DNA of 64,000 bases from Cupriavidus pauculus (GCF_008801835.1 NZ_VZOW01000010.1:103070-167069); one strand, 5' to 3'. Counted from the stretch's first letter, positions 16,795-28,213 are shown. Made by a program: numbers and translations. Notes: generated from the sequence alone by a model not told the origin.

Positions 16795-18351
16795 ATGACA
16801 GATTCTGTCGAGCCGCCTGATTCTTCTTCATCGGACGCTTCGCGCTCTGCGCATCCTTCTTCGTCTTCCGCTTCCAGATCGGGCGCAACGGTTTCCGATG
16901 CGGCTGCACCGTCTGAATCGTCCGGCGCATCATCGGCGCGGCCGGAGCCCGCTATGGGCCCGCCGACGCGTGCGGATCGCCTGCGCGAGCTCCGTCTGCG
17001 CGCGCGCAGGGCGGCGGATCGAAAGAGTCGGCAGGTTGGACGCATCTCGCGCACGTCGATGCGGTATGCGGTGTTCATGTGCGGCGCCGGCGGCGTGGCC
17101 GCGTTTTCGATGGTGTTCGCCTATATCGCCGAACTGGCGCTGCGTTGGAATGCTTCGGTCACCAGAGCCACGCCATGGCTGGCGTTCGTCATGCTGCCGT
17201 TTGGCCTTGCCGCGTTGCGCTGGCTGACGATCCGCTTTGCCCCGCAGGCGCGCGGCAGCGGCATTCCGCAAGTCATTGCGGCGGTGACACTGGCGCCCGC
17301 GAGTACGGCGCAGACCGTGCTCGTGTCGTTCCGTCAGTCGATGTGGAAGGTGTTGCTGACCACGGGCGCGCTGCTGGCCGGCGCGTCGGTCGGGCGCGAG
17401 GGGCCGTCGGTGCAGGTCGGCGCGGCGGCAATGCTCTCGTGGGGGCGCTGGTGTCACGAGAAGCTGCAGTTCCGGATCGGCTTCCATCCGAATGCGTTGA
17501 TCGCCGCGGGTGCGGCGGGCGGACTCGCCGCGGCGTTCAATACGCCGCTGGCCGGCGTGGTGTTCGCCATCGAGGAACTGGGCCGCGGCACGGCTGTGCG
17601 CTGGGACAGGGTGGTGCTGTCCGGCGTGCTGACCGCGGGCTTTCTTTCATTGGCCATATTCGGCAACAACCCCTACTTCAGCGTCAAGGTGCCGATGCTG
17701 GTGCTGACCAGCGCGTGGGGACCGGTGCTGCTTTGCGCGGTGGTCAACGGCGTGATGGGCGGCCTGTTTGCAAAAATCCTGATCGCCGGCGTACCGGGCC
17801 TGGCGCCGCGCGCGTGGCGCGGCTGGCTGTCGGAGCATCCGGTGGCAGTGGCCTTCGGTTGCGGGCTGGTGGTGGCGGCGTTGGGCTGGGCCACGGCCGG
17901 CGCCACCTTTGGCACCGGTTATGAGCAGGCATCCGGACTCATCAACGGCGAATCGCACAGCACGCTGTGGTTTGGCATTGCCAAGTTCGTGGCGACCGTT
18001 GTGTCGTATTTCGCCGGCATTCCCGGCGGGATCTTCACGCCTTCGCTGGCAATCGGCGCCGGCATCGGCGAAAACATCGCGCATTTCATGACCGGCATGG
18101 CCGAACCGCGCGTGCTGGCGCTGGTCTCGATGGCTGCGTTCCTGGCGGCGGCCACGCAGGCGCCGATCACGGCCAGCGTGATCGTCATGGAAATGACGCG
18201 CACGCAGGATCTGACCATCTATCTGCTCGCGGCTTCGCTGCTGGCGTCGTTCCTGTCGCGACAGTTCAATCCGCATCCGTTCTATCACCATATGGGCCAC
18301 GCGTTCCGCCGCGAAGCGATGGCGATCGGCCGCCGGCAACCGTCGCCGTAA
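16795..18351 (+). CDS. ClC-type chloride channel/antiporter
   Basis: A 518-residue membrane protein. A Ser/Pro-rich hydrophilic N-terminus (about 75 residues) precedes the ClC core with GSGIPQV, VGREGPSVQVGAA (with the gating glutamate in GREGP), and GIPGGIFTPSLAIGAGIG, which line the anion path in ClC proteins. The gating glutamate favours Cl-/H+ exchange, which is inference from the family. No CBS domains are visible. The ATG at 16795 is chosen because the upstream frame lies in non-coding repeat sequence; no strong ribosome-binding site is seen. Confidence 0.9.
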   Translation: MTDSVEPPDSSSSDASRSAHPSSSSASRSGATVSDAAAPSESSGASSARPEPAMGPPTRADRLRELRLRARRAADRKSRQVGRISRTSMRYAVFMCGAGGVAAFSMVFAYIAELALRWNASVTRATPWLAFVMLPFGLAALRWLTIRFAPQARGSGIPQVIAAVTLAPASTAQTVLVSFRQSMWKVLLTTGALLAGASVGREGPSVQVGAAAMLSWGRWCHEKLQFRIGFHPNALIAAGAAGGLAAAFNTPLAGVVFAIEELGRGTAVRWDRVVLSGVLTAGFLSLAIFGNNPYFSVKVPMLVLTSAWGPVLLCAVVNGVMGGLFAKILIAGVPGLAPRAWRGWLSEHPVAVAFGCGLVVAALGWATAGATFGTGYEQASGLINGESHSTLWFGIAKFVATVVSYFAGIPGGIFTPSLAIGAGIGENIAHFMTGMAEPRVLALVSMAAFLAAATQAPITASVIVMEMTRTQDLTIYLLAASLLASFLSRQFNPHPFYHHMGHAFRREAMAIGRRQPSP

Positions 18352-18548
18352 CAGCCTGTTACAGACCGTTGCGGGCGCGCCGCTGAAGTGTCCGTTCGAA
18401 CGATCGACCCGATGGCGGCGCTATCGGCGATGTCTTACCATGTGCCGCGCGCGCACCGGCGGCAGCAGATCGCCAAGCCGCGCCTGTGTACCGGCGGCAC
18501 ATTGACTCGTCGGTGAAGTGGGCTTCGACGCCTTTCGGGGAGCAGGAC

Positions 18549-18845
18549 ATGGCCACGCAACGACCGGGCGGTACGCGCCCAACCGCCGCGCAACAACGCC
18601 CGCCGCACGGCTCGGCGCAAAGCGCGCCGCGCAAGCCGGCCGTGCCGGCGCCGGACCTCGCCGCGGATACCGCCATCTGGCACACGCGCGGTCTGCAGAC
18701 CAACTCGCGCATGCGCGCGCCGCTGGTGCAACGCACGCCCGTGCGCCAGTTGCCGCCGAGCCCCGTGCCGCGTCTTATCCTTTGGGCCGTGCTGATTGGC
18801 ATCGCACTGGTATGCTTCCAGACCGTGAAGCATATGCTCCGTTAA
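18549..18845 (+). CDS. Small single-pass membrane protein of unknown function
   Basis: A 98-residue protein with a Pro/Ala/Gln-rich N-terminus and one hydrophobic C-terminal helix (RLILWAVLIGIALVCF). GGGGAGCA lies just before the ATG. I do not recognise a family. The Arg-rich stretch before the helix suggests an N-in orientation. Confidence 0.6.
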   Translation: MATQRPGGTRPTAAQQRPPHGSAQSAPRKPAVPAPDLAADTAIWHTRGLQTNSRMRAPLVQRTPVRQLPPSPVPRLILWAVLIGIALVCFQTVKHMLR

Positions 18846-18945
18846 TTCCTGTCGGTTAGGCATCACACCGTGATGCCAGCCAGACCCGGCAGGAACCCTC
18901 AACACGGAGCGGGCTCCAAAGCGGAGCCTATTTCAGGAGCGTGTT

Positions 18946-19725
18946 TTGAGATTTACTGTTGCCGGGCTGGCCGTGGCTGCCCTGCTGGCGAACGTTGTCG
19001 CCCATGCCGCACCCGCAGCGCCCGCCGCTGCCTCTACCGCCGCGCCCGCTGTGGCCCCGAGCGCCGCATCGATTATCGAAGGCAAGGACAAGTTTTCGAC
19101 GATGCTCGATACGCTCGAAATTGGTAGCCCGTTGCCTGCGCTGCCCGATTGCGCAGATCATCGGTCGCCGGACGGCAAGGATGTCAACGCCTACTGCGTG
19201 GAATTGCGCGGTGACGGCGTCATGCGCCAGGTTGGCGTGCCGCGTGACAAGCGTCCAACCTTCATGGATGGTCCGCGACTGGTGGCGTTTGTCGACGGTA
19301 ATGCGTTGGTGGGCCTGATCGTGCCGACCGATGGCATCCGATCCCAGGACGCTGCCGCGCAGGCCCTGAACGCACGGTACGGCAAACCGTTTCGCCAGGA
19401 AAACATCGACATGAAGGACAAGGCGGGCAAGCCGGTGAAGAGCATTCACGCCGGCTGGATGCGCAAGCCGCTGACTGTCGAGCTTTACGCGATTCCCGAA
19501 AATCCCAGCGAGGGCACGATCGAACTGCTGCTGCCGCAGGCGCGCGCATTGATGGCCAACCGCGATGCCGACGTGGCGAAGGCGCTGGCGCCGCCGCCGG
19601 CCTCGGCCGCCGCGGCGAAGAAGGGTGACAAACCGGAGAAAGCCGAGAAAGCCGAGAAATCGGACAAGGCGGATAAGGCCGACAAGAAAGCGCCCGCCAA
19701 GCCGATCAACCCGGGCAGCTGGTAA
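18946..19725 (+). CDS. Exported hypothetical protein with Lys-rich tail (TTG start)
   Basis: A 259-residue protein. Translation probably starts at TTG (18946), preceded by CAGGAG with a seven-base gap. The signal peptide RFTVAGLAVAALLANVVAHA is followed by an Ala/Pro segment. The middle (residues 45-190) has two Cys-containing segments (LPDCADH, VNAYCVELRG) and looks like a compact periplasmic domain. The last 50 residues are Ala-rich and then a KPEKAEKAEKSDKADK repeat. No family is recognised. It sits convergent to the DapB-like gene. Confidence 0.65.
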   Translation: MRFTVAGLAVAALLANVVAHAAPAAPAAASTAAPAVAPSAASIIEGKDKFSTMLDTLEIGSPLPALPDCADHRSPDGKDVNAYCVELRGDGVMRQVGVPRDKRPTFMDGPRLVAFVDGNALVGLIVPTDGIRSQDAAAQALNARYGKPFRQENIDMKDKAGKPVKSIHAGWMRKPLTVELYAIPENPSEGTIELLLPQARALMANRDADVAKALAPPPASAAAAKKGDKPEKAEKAEKSDKADKADKKAPAKPINPGSW

Positions 19726-19764
19726 GCCAGCGGCGCGCGGGTGGGCTTGGCGAGCGGGGCGGCT

Positions 19765-20574
19765 TCAGAGGCCGTCCATGACCTTGTCGAGCCCGCGCAC
19801 CACGCCGCGCAACGTATGCACGCGGCGAATTGCCAGTAGCGCCCCGGAAACATAGGGCTTCGATCCGTCGCCCGCTTCGTGCTTGATGTGCAGGCGCTGT
19901 CCGTCGGCGCCGAAAATCACTTCGACGCCAAGCTGATAGCCCGGCAACCGCACGGCATGCACTTGCGTGCCGGACATCGTTGCGCCGCGTGTTTCGCGCG
20001 GGCCGCTGACCTGATCGACAGGCACCGCCTGGGCCGCCTGCTTGATCTCGCCGAGCCGGAATGCAAGCTCGCGCACCGTGCCCGATGGCACGTCGACCTT
20101 GCCAGCCTTGGCATAGTCGATGATTTCCCAATGATCGAGATGGCGCGCCGCCATCTCGGCAAATTTCTGCAGCAGCACCACCGTGATGGCGAAGTTGCCG
20201 CACGCAAGCACGCCGCGGTCGGCCTTGCGCGCGGCCGCGTCGATGTCGGCGTAGTCTTCGTCGGAAAGCCCCGATGTGCCAACCACCACATGCGCGCCAT
20301 GGGCCAGCGCCTGCAGAATGTTCTGCTTGGCGACGGCCGGCTTGGTGTATTCCACATACACGTCATAGGGGGTGGTGCCCAGCGCGTCGATGCTGGCGGC
20401 GGCCACGCCCGGGGTGTCCCGGTGGCCGGTCAGGCTCGCAAGCGGCTGTCCGGCCGCGCCGCGTGACAGGCCGCCCACCAGCGTCATATCGGACGCATGC
20501 GCCACGCCGCGCGCCAGTTCCGCGCCCGCCCAGCCCGTCACGCCGCCCACCACCACGCGAATACGATCGCTCAT
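19765..20574 (-). CDS. DapB-family reductase (4-hydroxy-tetrahydrodipicolinate reductase paralogue)
   Basis: A 269-residue protein with the DapB architecture: an N-terminal Rossmann domain (VVVGGVTGWAGAELARGV), VEYTKP and VVVGTSGLSDEDYADI, then the C-terminal domain with KVDVPSGT and HAVRLPGYQLGVEV. In canonical DapB the catalytic region reads HHRHKVDAPSGT; here it reads DYAKAGKVDVPSGT, so both catalytic-region histidines are missing although the lysine and PSGT remain. It is therefore a divergent paralogue whose reaction may differ from lysine biosynthesis. The ATG at 20574 gives the normal N-terminus; GGAGGACAG is just upstream. Lysine-related genes lie next door. Confidence 0.8.
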   Translation of the reverse strand: MSDRIRVVVGGVTGWAGAELARGVAHASDMTLVGGLSRGAAGQPLASLTGHRDTPGVAAASIDALGTTPYDVYVEYTKPAVAKQNILQALAHGAHVVVGTSGLSDEDYADIDAAARKADRGVLACGNFAITVVLLQKFAEMAARHLDHWEIIDYAKAGKVDVPSGTVRELAFRLGEIKQAAQAVPVDQVSGPRETRGATMSGTQVHAVRLPGYQLGVEVIFGADGQRLHIKHEAGDGSKPYVSGALLAIRRVHTLRGVVRGLDKVMDGL

Positions 20575-20692
20575 TGCTGTCCTCCGAATCGTTGCAAGGG
20601 CTGCAAGCATAGCGCGGCGCAATGTTCCGCGCCGGGCCGGGCGCATTCGCGGGTTGCCGAAGGGCGTGATCGGACGATTGCGCGGGCGCCTG

Positions 20693-21142
20693 CTAATCGG
20701 CCGCGCGTCGGCGGTCGATCTTCCTGGCCAGCACGATCGACGTCGTGGTGTGGTTCACGCCATCGAGCATACCGATCTCGTCGAGCAATTTATCGAGCCG
20801 TGCATGCGTGTCGCAACGGATCACAGCCATGTAGTCGACGGGGCCGCTGACGGAATTAAGCTCTTCCACCTCCGGCAGCCGCTGCAGCGCGCGCACCACG
20901 CCGGGCGCGGCCTTCGGCTGCACCGACAGGCCGCAGAAGGCCAGGATGGCGTTGTCCTCCATCCGGCTGCCGAGGCGCACGCCATACCCGGCAATCACGC
21001 CGGTCCGTTCCAACCGGGCAATGCGGGCCACCACGGTCGTGCGCGCGATGCCCAGCGCGCGCGACAGGTTGGCCGCGCTTTCCCGCGCGTTGGCTTGCAG
21101 CAGCGCCAGCAAGTGGCGATCGGTCTGATCGAGGTCGGCCAT
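20693..21142 (-). CDS. Lrp/AsnC family transcriptional regulator
   Basis: A 149-residue protein. The N-terminal helix-turn-helix (LDQTDRHLLALLQANARESAANLSRALGIARTTVVARIARLERTG) and the C-terminal RAM/ACT-like ligand domain are both complete. It is divergent from the saccharopine dehydrogenase-like gene (139-base gap), which it probably controls in response to an amino acid, plausibly lysine. The ATG at 21142 is chosen by family start (MADLDQTD). Confidence 0.9.
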   Translation of the reverse strand: MADLDQTDRHLLALLQANARESAANLSRALGIARTTVVARIARLERTGVIAGYGVRLGSRMEDNAILAFCGLSVQPKAAPGVVRALQRLPEVEELNSVSGPVDYMAVIRCDTHARLDKLLDEIGMLDGVNHTTTSIVLARKIDRRRAAD

Positions 21143-21280
21143 CGTTGTCACCTGACGATTCGTCGAATTACTACGTCGATACGACCGATTATGCCGGGCT
21201 TTCGTCAATCTTGTGGCTATAAAACGTGCGTCACGCTGCTCATACTTCAGTCATCCCTGCGATTACTGACGGAGTCCGCC

Positions 21281-22470
21281 ATGCAACTTTCCTCGCTGGG
21301 TCCCGCCGCCGTGCGTGACCTGACCGCCGCGCCGCGGCCGCTTTCGGTTGTCGTGCTGGGCGCCGGAAAGATCGGGCGCGTGATCGCCACGATGCTGGCC
21401 GATAGCGGCGACTACCGCGTTTGCCTGGTCGATCATGATGCCCATCGGCTGGACGGCCTGCCGCGCGCGATTGCCGTGCGGGCTGGCGATCCCACCGAGC
21501 CGGGCACGTGCGCGGCGCTGCTCGCGGGTGCCGACGCGGTGCTGAACGCCTTGCCGTTTCACGCGGCGGTGCACGTGGCGACGGTTGCGGCGCGCCTGGG
21601 CGTGCATTATTTCGATCTGACCGAGGACGTCGCCGCCACGCACGCGATCCGCGCGCTGGCCAATGACGCACGTTCGGTGCTGATGCCGCAGTGCGGGCTG
21701 GCGCCCGGTTTCATCGGCCTGGTCGGTAACGACCTGGCCCAGCAATTTCTACGCGGCGGCGGCGAGCTGCTTGAGCTGCGCATGCGCGTGGGCGCGTTGC
21801 CGCGCTATCCAAGCAATGCGCTCAAGTACAACCTGACGTGGAGCACCGAAGGGCTGATCAACGAATACTGCAATCCGTGCGAGGCGATCGTCGATGGTCG
21901 TCGCGTGGAACTGCCCGCGCTGGAAGGACTCGAGACATTTGCGCTGGACGGCGTGGAATACGAAGCCTTTAATACCTCGGGTGGGCTGGGCACGCTGCCC
22001 GAGACACTAGGCGGCCGCGCGCGCCAGGTCGACTACAAGTCGATCCGCTATCCGGGTCACTGCGCGCAGATGAAGCTGCTGTTGAACGATTTGCGTATGC
22101 GCGAACGGCGGGACTGGTTGCGCGATATCTTCGAACACGCGATCCCGGTCACCCAGCAGGACGTGGTGATTGTGTTTGCCAGCGCCACCGGCCATCCGCC
22201 GGGCGTGAAAGGCCAGGGCAAGCGCGGGCCGCTGACGCAGGCATCGTTCTCGGCGCGCATCGGCGGCATGGACGATTTTGCCAGCCTCGGCCACGTCAAT
22301 GCGATCCAGCTGACCACCGCCGCGGGCATTTGCACGGCGCTGGATCTGGTCGCGACCGGTGTGCTGCCGCAGGCGGGATTCGTGCGGCAGGAATCGATGC
22401 CGCTCGATCGATTCCTCGCCAATCGCTTTGGTCAGCATTACGCGCGCCATCCGCTACAGGAGACACTCGC

Positions 22471-22474
<4 letters not shown>
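21281..22474 (+). CDS. Saccharopine dehydrogenase / lysine 6-dehydrogenase-like protein
   Basis: A 397-residue NAD(P)-binding oxidoreductase. The Rossmann motif VVLGAGKIGRVIATMLADSGDY is at residues 21-42, followed by the saccharopine dehydrogenase C-terminal domain. Family members include saccharopine reductase and L-lysine 6-dehydrogenase. The next gene overlaps by four bases (ATGA) and encodes an ALDH7-type dehydrogenase. Together they would convert lysine to the semialdehyde/piperideine and then to 2-aminoadipate. That pathway is inferred from context. GGAG lies eight bases before the ATG; the longer upstream frame runs against the Lrp gene. Confidence 0.82.
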
Positions 22475-23994
<1,520 letters not shown>

Positions 23995-24148
23995 AGCCGG
24001 AGACGCTGTGCGCTTACATTCGGCGAGACGTTGCGAATCGTAACAAGGGTTACAGCAGCTTGACGCTGTATTACCAAAGCCGCCCGTATAACGTTCTTAA
24101 GGGCAGTGCATTGATGGATCTCAATGCCTGTGAAAAAAGGACGTCGCA

Positions 24149-24367
24149 ATGAAAGCAAAATGGATGGTGACGGGTTTGGCAGTGGCCGGCGCGGCAATGC
24201 TGGGCGGATGCGCCGTATATCCCACGCCGTATGGTCCGGCGGTTGAACCCGCACCGGTCGCGGTTGCGCCCGCGCCGGTCTATGTCGGCCCGCCTGCCGT
24301 GGTGGTCCGGCCGTATTACGGCGGATACTATGGCGGCTACTACGGACGCCGCTACCGGCACTGGTAA
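24149..24367 (+). CDS. Small Pro/Tyr/Gly-rich lipoprotein
   Basis: A 72-residue protein with a signal peptide ending in the lipobox LGGC (Cys21), a Pro/Val/Ala-rich middle and a C-terminal YYGGYYGGYYGRRYRHW tail. Such short 'YXWQ-like' lipoproteins are common and of unknown role. AAAGGACG lies just before the ATG. It stands alone between converging units. Confidence 0.75.
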   Translation: MKAKWMVTGLAVAGAAMLGGCAVYPTPYGPAVEPAPVAVAPAPVYVGPPAVVVRPYYGGYYGGYYGRRYRHW

Positions 24368-24534
24368 GCGGGCGCCCAGCGCGCCGGACAGTGTCGAATA
24401 GCGACGATGGCCCGCGCGCGTCCCGTAGCGCGCGCCGGCACTGGCTGGCGGACGGCACGACGGCATGATTGCAGGCGGCGAGGGCGCCACCAGGTGCCCA
24501 GGAACGGCGCAACGGATGCGCGCCAGCGGTGGTG

Positions 24535-25152
24535 CTAGGGAAGCGGAGCGCTGTTCAGCCCGGGCCAGCCCGGCGCCAGCGTTTCACCGATATCGCGCAG
24601 ATCCACCAGATCGAGCACGCGCCCGACCGTGTGGTCGACCAGTTCGGCGATCGACTGCGGCTTTTGATAAAAGCCGGGAACCGGCGGGAAGATGATGCCT
24701 CCCATTTCCGTCACGGCCGTCATATTGCGCAGATGCGCAAGATTCAACGGCGTTTCCCGCACCATCAGCACCAGTTTGCGACGCTCCTTGAGCGTGACGT
24801 CGGCCGCGCGCGTGATGAGATTGTCGGAAAGGCCGTGGGCAATGGCGGCCAGCGTGCGCATCGAACATGGCGCGACGATCATCGCTTGGGCGCGGAACGA
24901 TCCGCTGGCAATGGTCGCGCCGACATCGCGCACGTTGTGCACCACATCGGCCAGCGCCTCGACTTCCGCTCGGCCGATGTCGAGTTCGTGCTGCAGGTTC
25001 ATGATGCCGGCGGGCGAGATCAGCAGGTGGGTTTCCACGCCGCTCACATCCCGCAGCACCTGCAGGAGCCGGACGCCATAGATAGCGCCGGTTGCGCCCG
25101 TGATGGCGACGATCAGCCGTTGCGGCGCGCCGCCTGCATGCATCACGGACAT
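24535..25152 (-). CDS. ubiX: Flavin prenyltransferase UbiX
   Basis: A 205-residue enzyme that prenylates FMN to make the cofactor for UbiD-type decarboxylases, needed in ubiquinone synthesis. Visible: VAITGATGAIYGVRLLQVL (flavin-binding N-terminus), APCSMRTLAAIAHGLSDNL, LKERRKLVLMVRETPLN and PPVPGFYQKP. The ATG at 25152 starts MSVMHAGG; a second ATG three codons later is possible. It lies 14 bases after grxD on the same strand, at the end of the hemA-prfA-prmC-grxD-ubiX block. Confidence 0.92.
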   Translation of the reverse strand: MSVMHAGGAPQRLIVAITGATGAIYGVRLLQVLRDVSGVETHLLISPAGIMNLQHELDIGRAEVEALADVVHNVRDVGATIASGSFRAQAMIVAPCSMRTLAAIAHGLSDNLITRAADVTLKERRKLVLMVRETPLNLAHLRNMTAVTEMGGIIFPPVPGFYQKPQSIAELVDHTVGRVLDLVDLRDIGETLAPGWPGLNSAPLP

Positions 25153-25166
25153 GGTGGGCTGCGGGC

Positions 25167-25478
25167 TCAGGCCTTCAGCAGCGATTGCAGTTCGCCGTTC
25201 TGGTACATCTCCATCATGATGTCCGAACCGCCGACGAACTCGCCGTTCACGTAAAGCTGGGGGATCGTCGGCCAGTTGGCGTATTCCTTGATGCCCTGGC
25301 GGATGCCGTCGTCCTCGAGCACGTTGACCGTGGTCGGGGCGTCCACGCCGCATGCCTTCAGGATCTGGATGGCGCGGCCCGAAAAGCCGCACATCGGGAA
25401 TTGCGCCGTGCCCTTCATGAACAGGACCACGGGGCTGCCCTTCACGATCTGGTCGATCTTCTGTTGTACGTCACTCAT
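25167..25478 (-). CDS. grxD: Monothiol glutaredoxin (Grx4/GrxD type)
   Basis: A 103-residue protein with the monothiol active site CGFS (Cys30) in KGTAQFPMCGFS, the TVNVLEDD segment and the WPTIPQLYVNGEFVGG glutathione-binding region. These proteins bind and transfer [2Fe-2S] clusters with BolA partners. The ATG at 25478 is chosen from the family start (MSDVQQKI); the longer frame adds 13 unrelated residues. It is downstream of prmC and upstream of ubiX. Confidence 0.94.
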   Translation of the reverse strand: MSDVQQKIDQIVKGSPVVLFMKGTAQFPMCGFSGRAIQILKACGVDAPTTVNVLEDDGIRQGIKEYANWPTIPQLYVNGEFVGGSDIMMEMYQNGELQSLLKA

Positions 25479-25624
25479 GATCAAATGTTCCGGTTGCGCG
25501 CGACGCCAGGCAGGCATCGCAGAAATGGGGGATTGGCTCGGGATTTTACCGGAATCGCGCCCGGCCTTCAGGCCAGCGCTTTGCGGCGAACGCGCTACGT
25601 GGCCAGTCCGCCGGATTGCCGGGC

Positions 25625-26488
25625 CTAGTGCGGCCGGCGGCCGCCGCTGCAGCGTTCGTTGCCGCCCAGATCGCGGGCGGTGAATACGTCGAAGAAACCG
25701 GCGGTCGTCAGCAGGTGACGCGTGGCGTAGCCCTGATCGTAACCGTGCTCCAGCAACAGCCAGCCGCCCGGCAGCAGATGATCCGGCGCGCCCGCCACGA
25801 TCTGTGCAAGGTCGGACAGGCCGTCGTCATGATCGGTCAGCGCATCGATCGGCTCGAAACGCAGGTCGCCTTCGGCCAGATGCGGGTCGCTTTCGGCAAT
25901 GTAGGGCGGATTGCTGACGATTAAATGGAACCGCTCGTTGTCCGGCAGCGCCTTGTACCAGTCGGACGCGAGGAAGCGGATGTTGTCGGCCTGCAGCGCC
26001 CGGGCGTTGTCCTGCGCTACCGTCAACGCGCCGGCCGACACATCGGTGGCCCACACTTCGGCGTCGGGTCGTTCGCGCGCGATGGTCACGGCCAGCACGC
26101 CCGAGCCGGTGCCCATGTCCAGCACGCGCGGCGCGTGGATATCGGCAAGACGGGCCAGCGATGCTTCCACGGCGACCTCGGTGTCGGGGCGCGGGATCAG
26201 AACGTCTGGCGTGACGCGGAAGGTGCGGCCAAAAAATTCGCGCTGGCCCAGCAGGTACGCCATCGGCTCGCCCGTCAGCCGTTTGGCCAGCAGCGTCGAA
26301 AATGCATCACGTTGTGCTGCATCCAGTTGTTGGTGATCGCGTGTGATCAACTGCGTGCGCGTCAGCCCGGTGACGTGGCACAGCAGCATGCGCGCCTCCA
26401 GCGCCGGCAAGCCAGCCATGGCGGCGAGGATCAGGGCTTCGCGCACGGTGGGATCAGCCGAGAGCGCACCTGGAGCATTGGAGGGCAT
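25625..26488 (-). CDS. prmC: Peptide chain release factor N5-glutamine methyltransferase PrmC
   Basis: A 287-residue SAM-dependent methyltransferase that methylates the GGQ glutamine of RF1/RF2. An N-terminal helical domain precedes the Rossmann domain with VLDMGTGSGVLAVTIA (SAM binding) and the catalytic NPPY motif (SNPPYIAESDPHL). It lies downstream of prfA, whose product it modifies, with a small lipoprotein gene and a terminator between them. Confidence 0.94.
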   Translation of the reverse strand: MPSNAPGALSADPTVREALILAAMAGLPALEARMLLCHVTGLTRTQLITRDHQQLDAAQRDAFSTLLAKRLTGEPMAYLLGQREFFGRTFRVTPDVLIPRPDTEVAVEASLARLADIHAPRVLDMGTGSGVLAVTIARERPDAEVWATDVSAGALTVAQDNARALQADNIRFLASDWYKALPDNERFHLIVSNPPYIAESDPHLAEGDLRFEPIDALTDHDDGLSDLAQIVAGAPDHLLPGGWLLLEHGYDQGYATRHLLTTAGFFDVFTARDLGGNERCSGGRRPH

Positions 26489-26524
26489 TGTTTTACGTCT
26501 GGGTATAACGGATTGCGTACGTGC

Positions 26525-26562
26525 AAAAAACCCCGCCGGGCGTCAGCCAGACGGGGTTTTTT
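26525..26562 (-). terminator. Intrinsic terminator between the Ala-rich lipoprotein gene and prmC
   Basis: AAAAAACCCCG...CGGGGTTTTTT forms a symmetric hairpin usable on both strands. On the minus strand it would end the lipoprotein transcript 72 bases after its stop and so separate prfA from prmC. Confidence 0.75.
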
Positions 26563-26634
26563 GCGCCGCTTCGCGGAAGGTGTCTAGTGTAAGCCGTTTG
26601 GCGCTTGGATTCGACACCTCCCTGCGTAGGGCTT

Positions 26635-26958
26635 TTACTTGTTGACGGCGTCCTTGGCCTTGTCGGCCGTGGTGTTGACGGCGTCCTTGGCGGCTTCCTT
26701 GGCCTGCGCCATGGCGTTGCCGGCGTCAACCTTGGCCTTCTCGGCGGCCACGGAGACATCGGCGGCAGCGCCGCTGGCGGCTGCCTTGGCTGCGTCGGCT
26801 GCATTCGCTGCCGCGGCGGCGGCGTCGCTGGCGGCGGCCTTGGCCGATTCCGCAGCGCTTTGCATCGCGCTGTCGGCATTGGTTTGGGGGGCTTCTTCCT
26901 TCTTGCTGCAGGCCGCCACAGCGGCGGTCATCATCAGAATCGCGAGCAACTTTTTCAT
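26635..26958 (-). CDS. Small alanine-rich lipoprotein
   Basis: A 107-residue protein. The signal peptide MKKLLAILMMTAAVAAC ends in the lipobox VAAC (Cys17). The mature part is an Ala/Lys/Asp heptad-like helix (KAAASDAAAAAANAADAAKAA, AKDAVN repeats), probably a long amphipathic or coiled-coil helix in the periplasm. Function is unknown. It is placed between prfA and prmC on the same strand and ends at its own terminator. Confidence 0.8.
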   Translation of the reverse strand: MKKLLAILMMTAAVAACSKKEEAPQTNADSAMQSAAESAKAAASDAAAAAANAADAAKAAASGAAADVSVAAEKAKVDAGNAMAQAKEAAKDAVNTTADKAKDAVNK

Positions 26959-27130
26959 GATTTCGTCCTTGGGTTTGTTTGTTGGAGGAGTGGCATCCAC
27001 CCAGACTTCGAGGGCCCGTCAGTCGGTCTATTGAAAAGTGACGTATCGGGTGGTCTGGTCGAAATCGATTATAGACAGCGGTATTTGACAAGCCAGTGCT
27101 GTTTCAAGCATTTACCTCAGTTACAAAGCA

Positions 27131-28213
27131 TCACGCGTCGTCCCCCAGCGCGGCGAGCTGGTCGGCCTGGTGCTCGGCGGCAAGTGCGGATATCAGTTCG
27201 TCCATGTCGCCGTCCATGATCATGTCGATCTTGTAGAGCGTGAGGTTGATGCGGTGATCGGTCACGCGGCCCTGGGGAAAATTGTAGGTACGGATGCGGT
27301 CGCTGCGGTCGCCCGAACCGATCAGGTTGCGCCGCGTGTTCGCCTCCTTGGCCTGCGCCGCACGCATTTGCATGTCCTTGATGCGCGCCGCCAGCACCTT
27401 CATCGCCTTTTCCTTGTTGCGATGCTGGCTGCGATCGTCCTGGCACTCCACCACGATGCCGGTGGGCAGGTGGGTCAGGCGCACGGCGGAATCGGTCTTG
27501 TTGACGTGCTGGCCGCCGGCGCCGGACGCGCGGAACGTATCGACGCGCAGGTCCGAAGGATTGATCTCGACCTCGCCGACTTCGTCGGCTTCAGGCATCA
27601 CCGCCACGGTGCACGCCGATGTATGGATGCGGCCCTGGGCCTCGGTGGCCGGCACGCGCTGCACGCGATGCCCGCCCGATTCAAACTTCAGTTTCGAAAA
27701 CGCGGCGTCGCCGGCGATCCGCACGATCACTTCCTTGTAGCCGCCCAGGTCCGACTCGGACTCGCTCATGACTTCCACCTGCCAGCGCTGACGTTCCGCA
27801 TAGCGCGTGTACATGCGCAGCAGATCGGCGGCAAATAGCGCGCTTTCCTCGCCGCCGGTGCCTGCGCGGATTTCCAGCAACAGATTGCGATCGTCGTTCG
27901 GGTCCTTGGGCAACAGCAGCGTCTGCAGGTTCTTTTCAAGCGTTTCGAGACGCGCGCGCGCGGCGTCGATCTCGTCGGCGGCAAAGTCCTTCATCTCCGG
28001 ATCGCCCAGCAGCGCCTCGGCCGTGGCCAGATCTTCCTGCGCCTGGCGATATTGGCCGTACTGCTCGGCCACTGGCGACAATTCGGCGTGCTCGCGCGAC
28101 AGCTTGCGGTACTGGTTGATGTCTGCCGTGGCGTTTTCGTGCGCAAGCAGGGCGTTGACTTCATCGAGTCGCTCGGCCAGTTGGTCGAGCTTGTTGAGCA
28201 TGCTGGCTTTCAT
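27131..28213 (-). CDS. prfA: Peptide chain release factor 1
   Basis: A 360-residue RF1, the usual length. The stop-codon recognition tripeptide PAT is in RVPATEAQ, and the catalytic GGQ is in [12 protein letters not shown]. It recognises UAA and UAG and triggers peptide release. It lies 104 bases downstream of hemA on the same strand, the conserved hemA-prfA order. The start ATG at 28213 is the family start; a second in-frame ATG lies at 28201. Confidence 0.95.
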   Translation of the reverse strand: MKASMLNKLDQLAERLDEVNALLAHENATADINQYRKLSREHAELSPVAEQYGQYRQAQEDLATAEALLGDPEMKDFAADEIDAARARLETLEKNLQTLLLPKDPNDDRNLLLEIRAGTGGEESALFAADLLRMYTRYAERQRWQVEVMSESESDLGGYKEVIVRIAGDAAFSKLKFESGGHRVQRVPATEAQGRIHTSACTVAVMPEADEVGEVEINPSDLRVDTFRASGAGGQHVNKTDSAVRLTHLPTGIVVECQDDRSQHRNKEKAMKVLAARIKDMQMRAAQAKEANTRRNLIGSGDRSDRIRTYNFPQGRVTDHRINLTLYKIDMIMDGDMDELISALAAEHQADQLAALGDDA

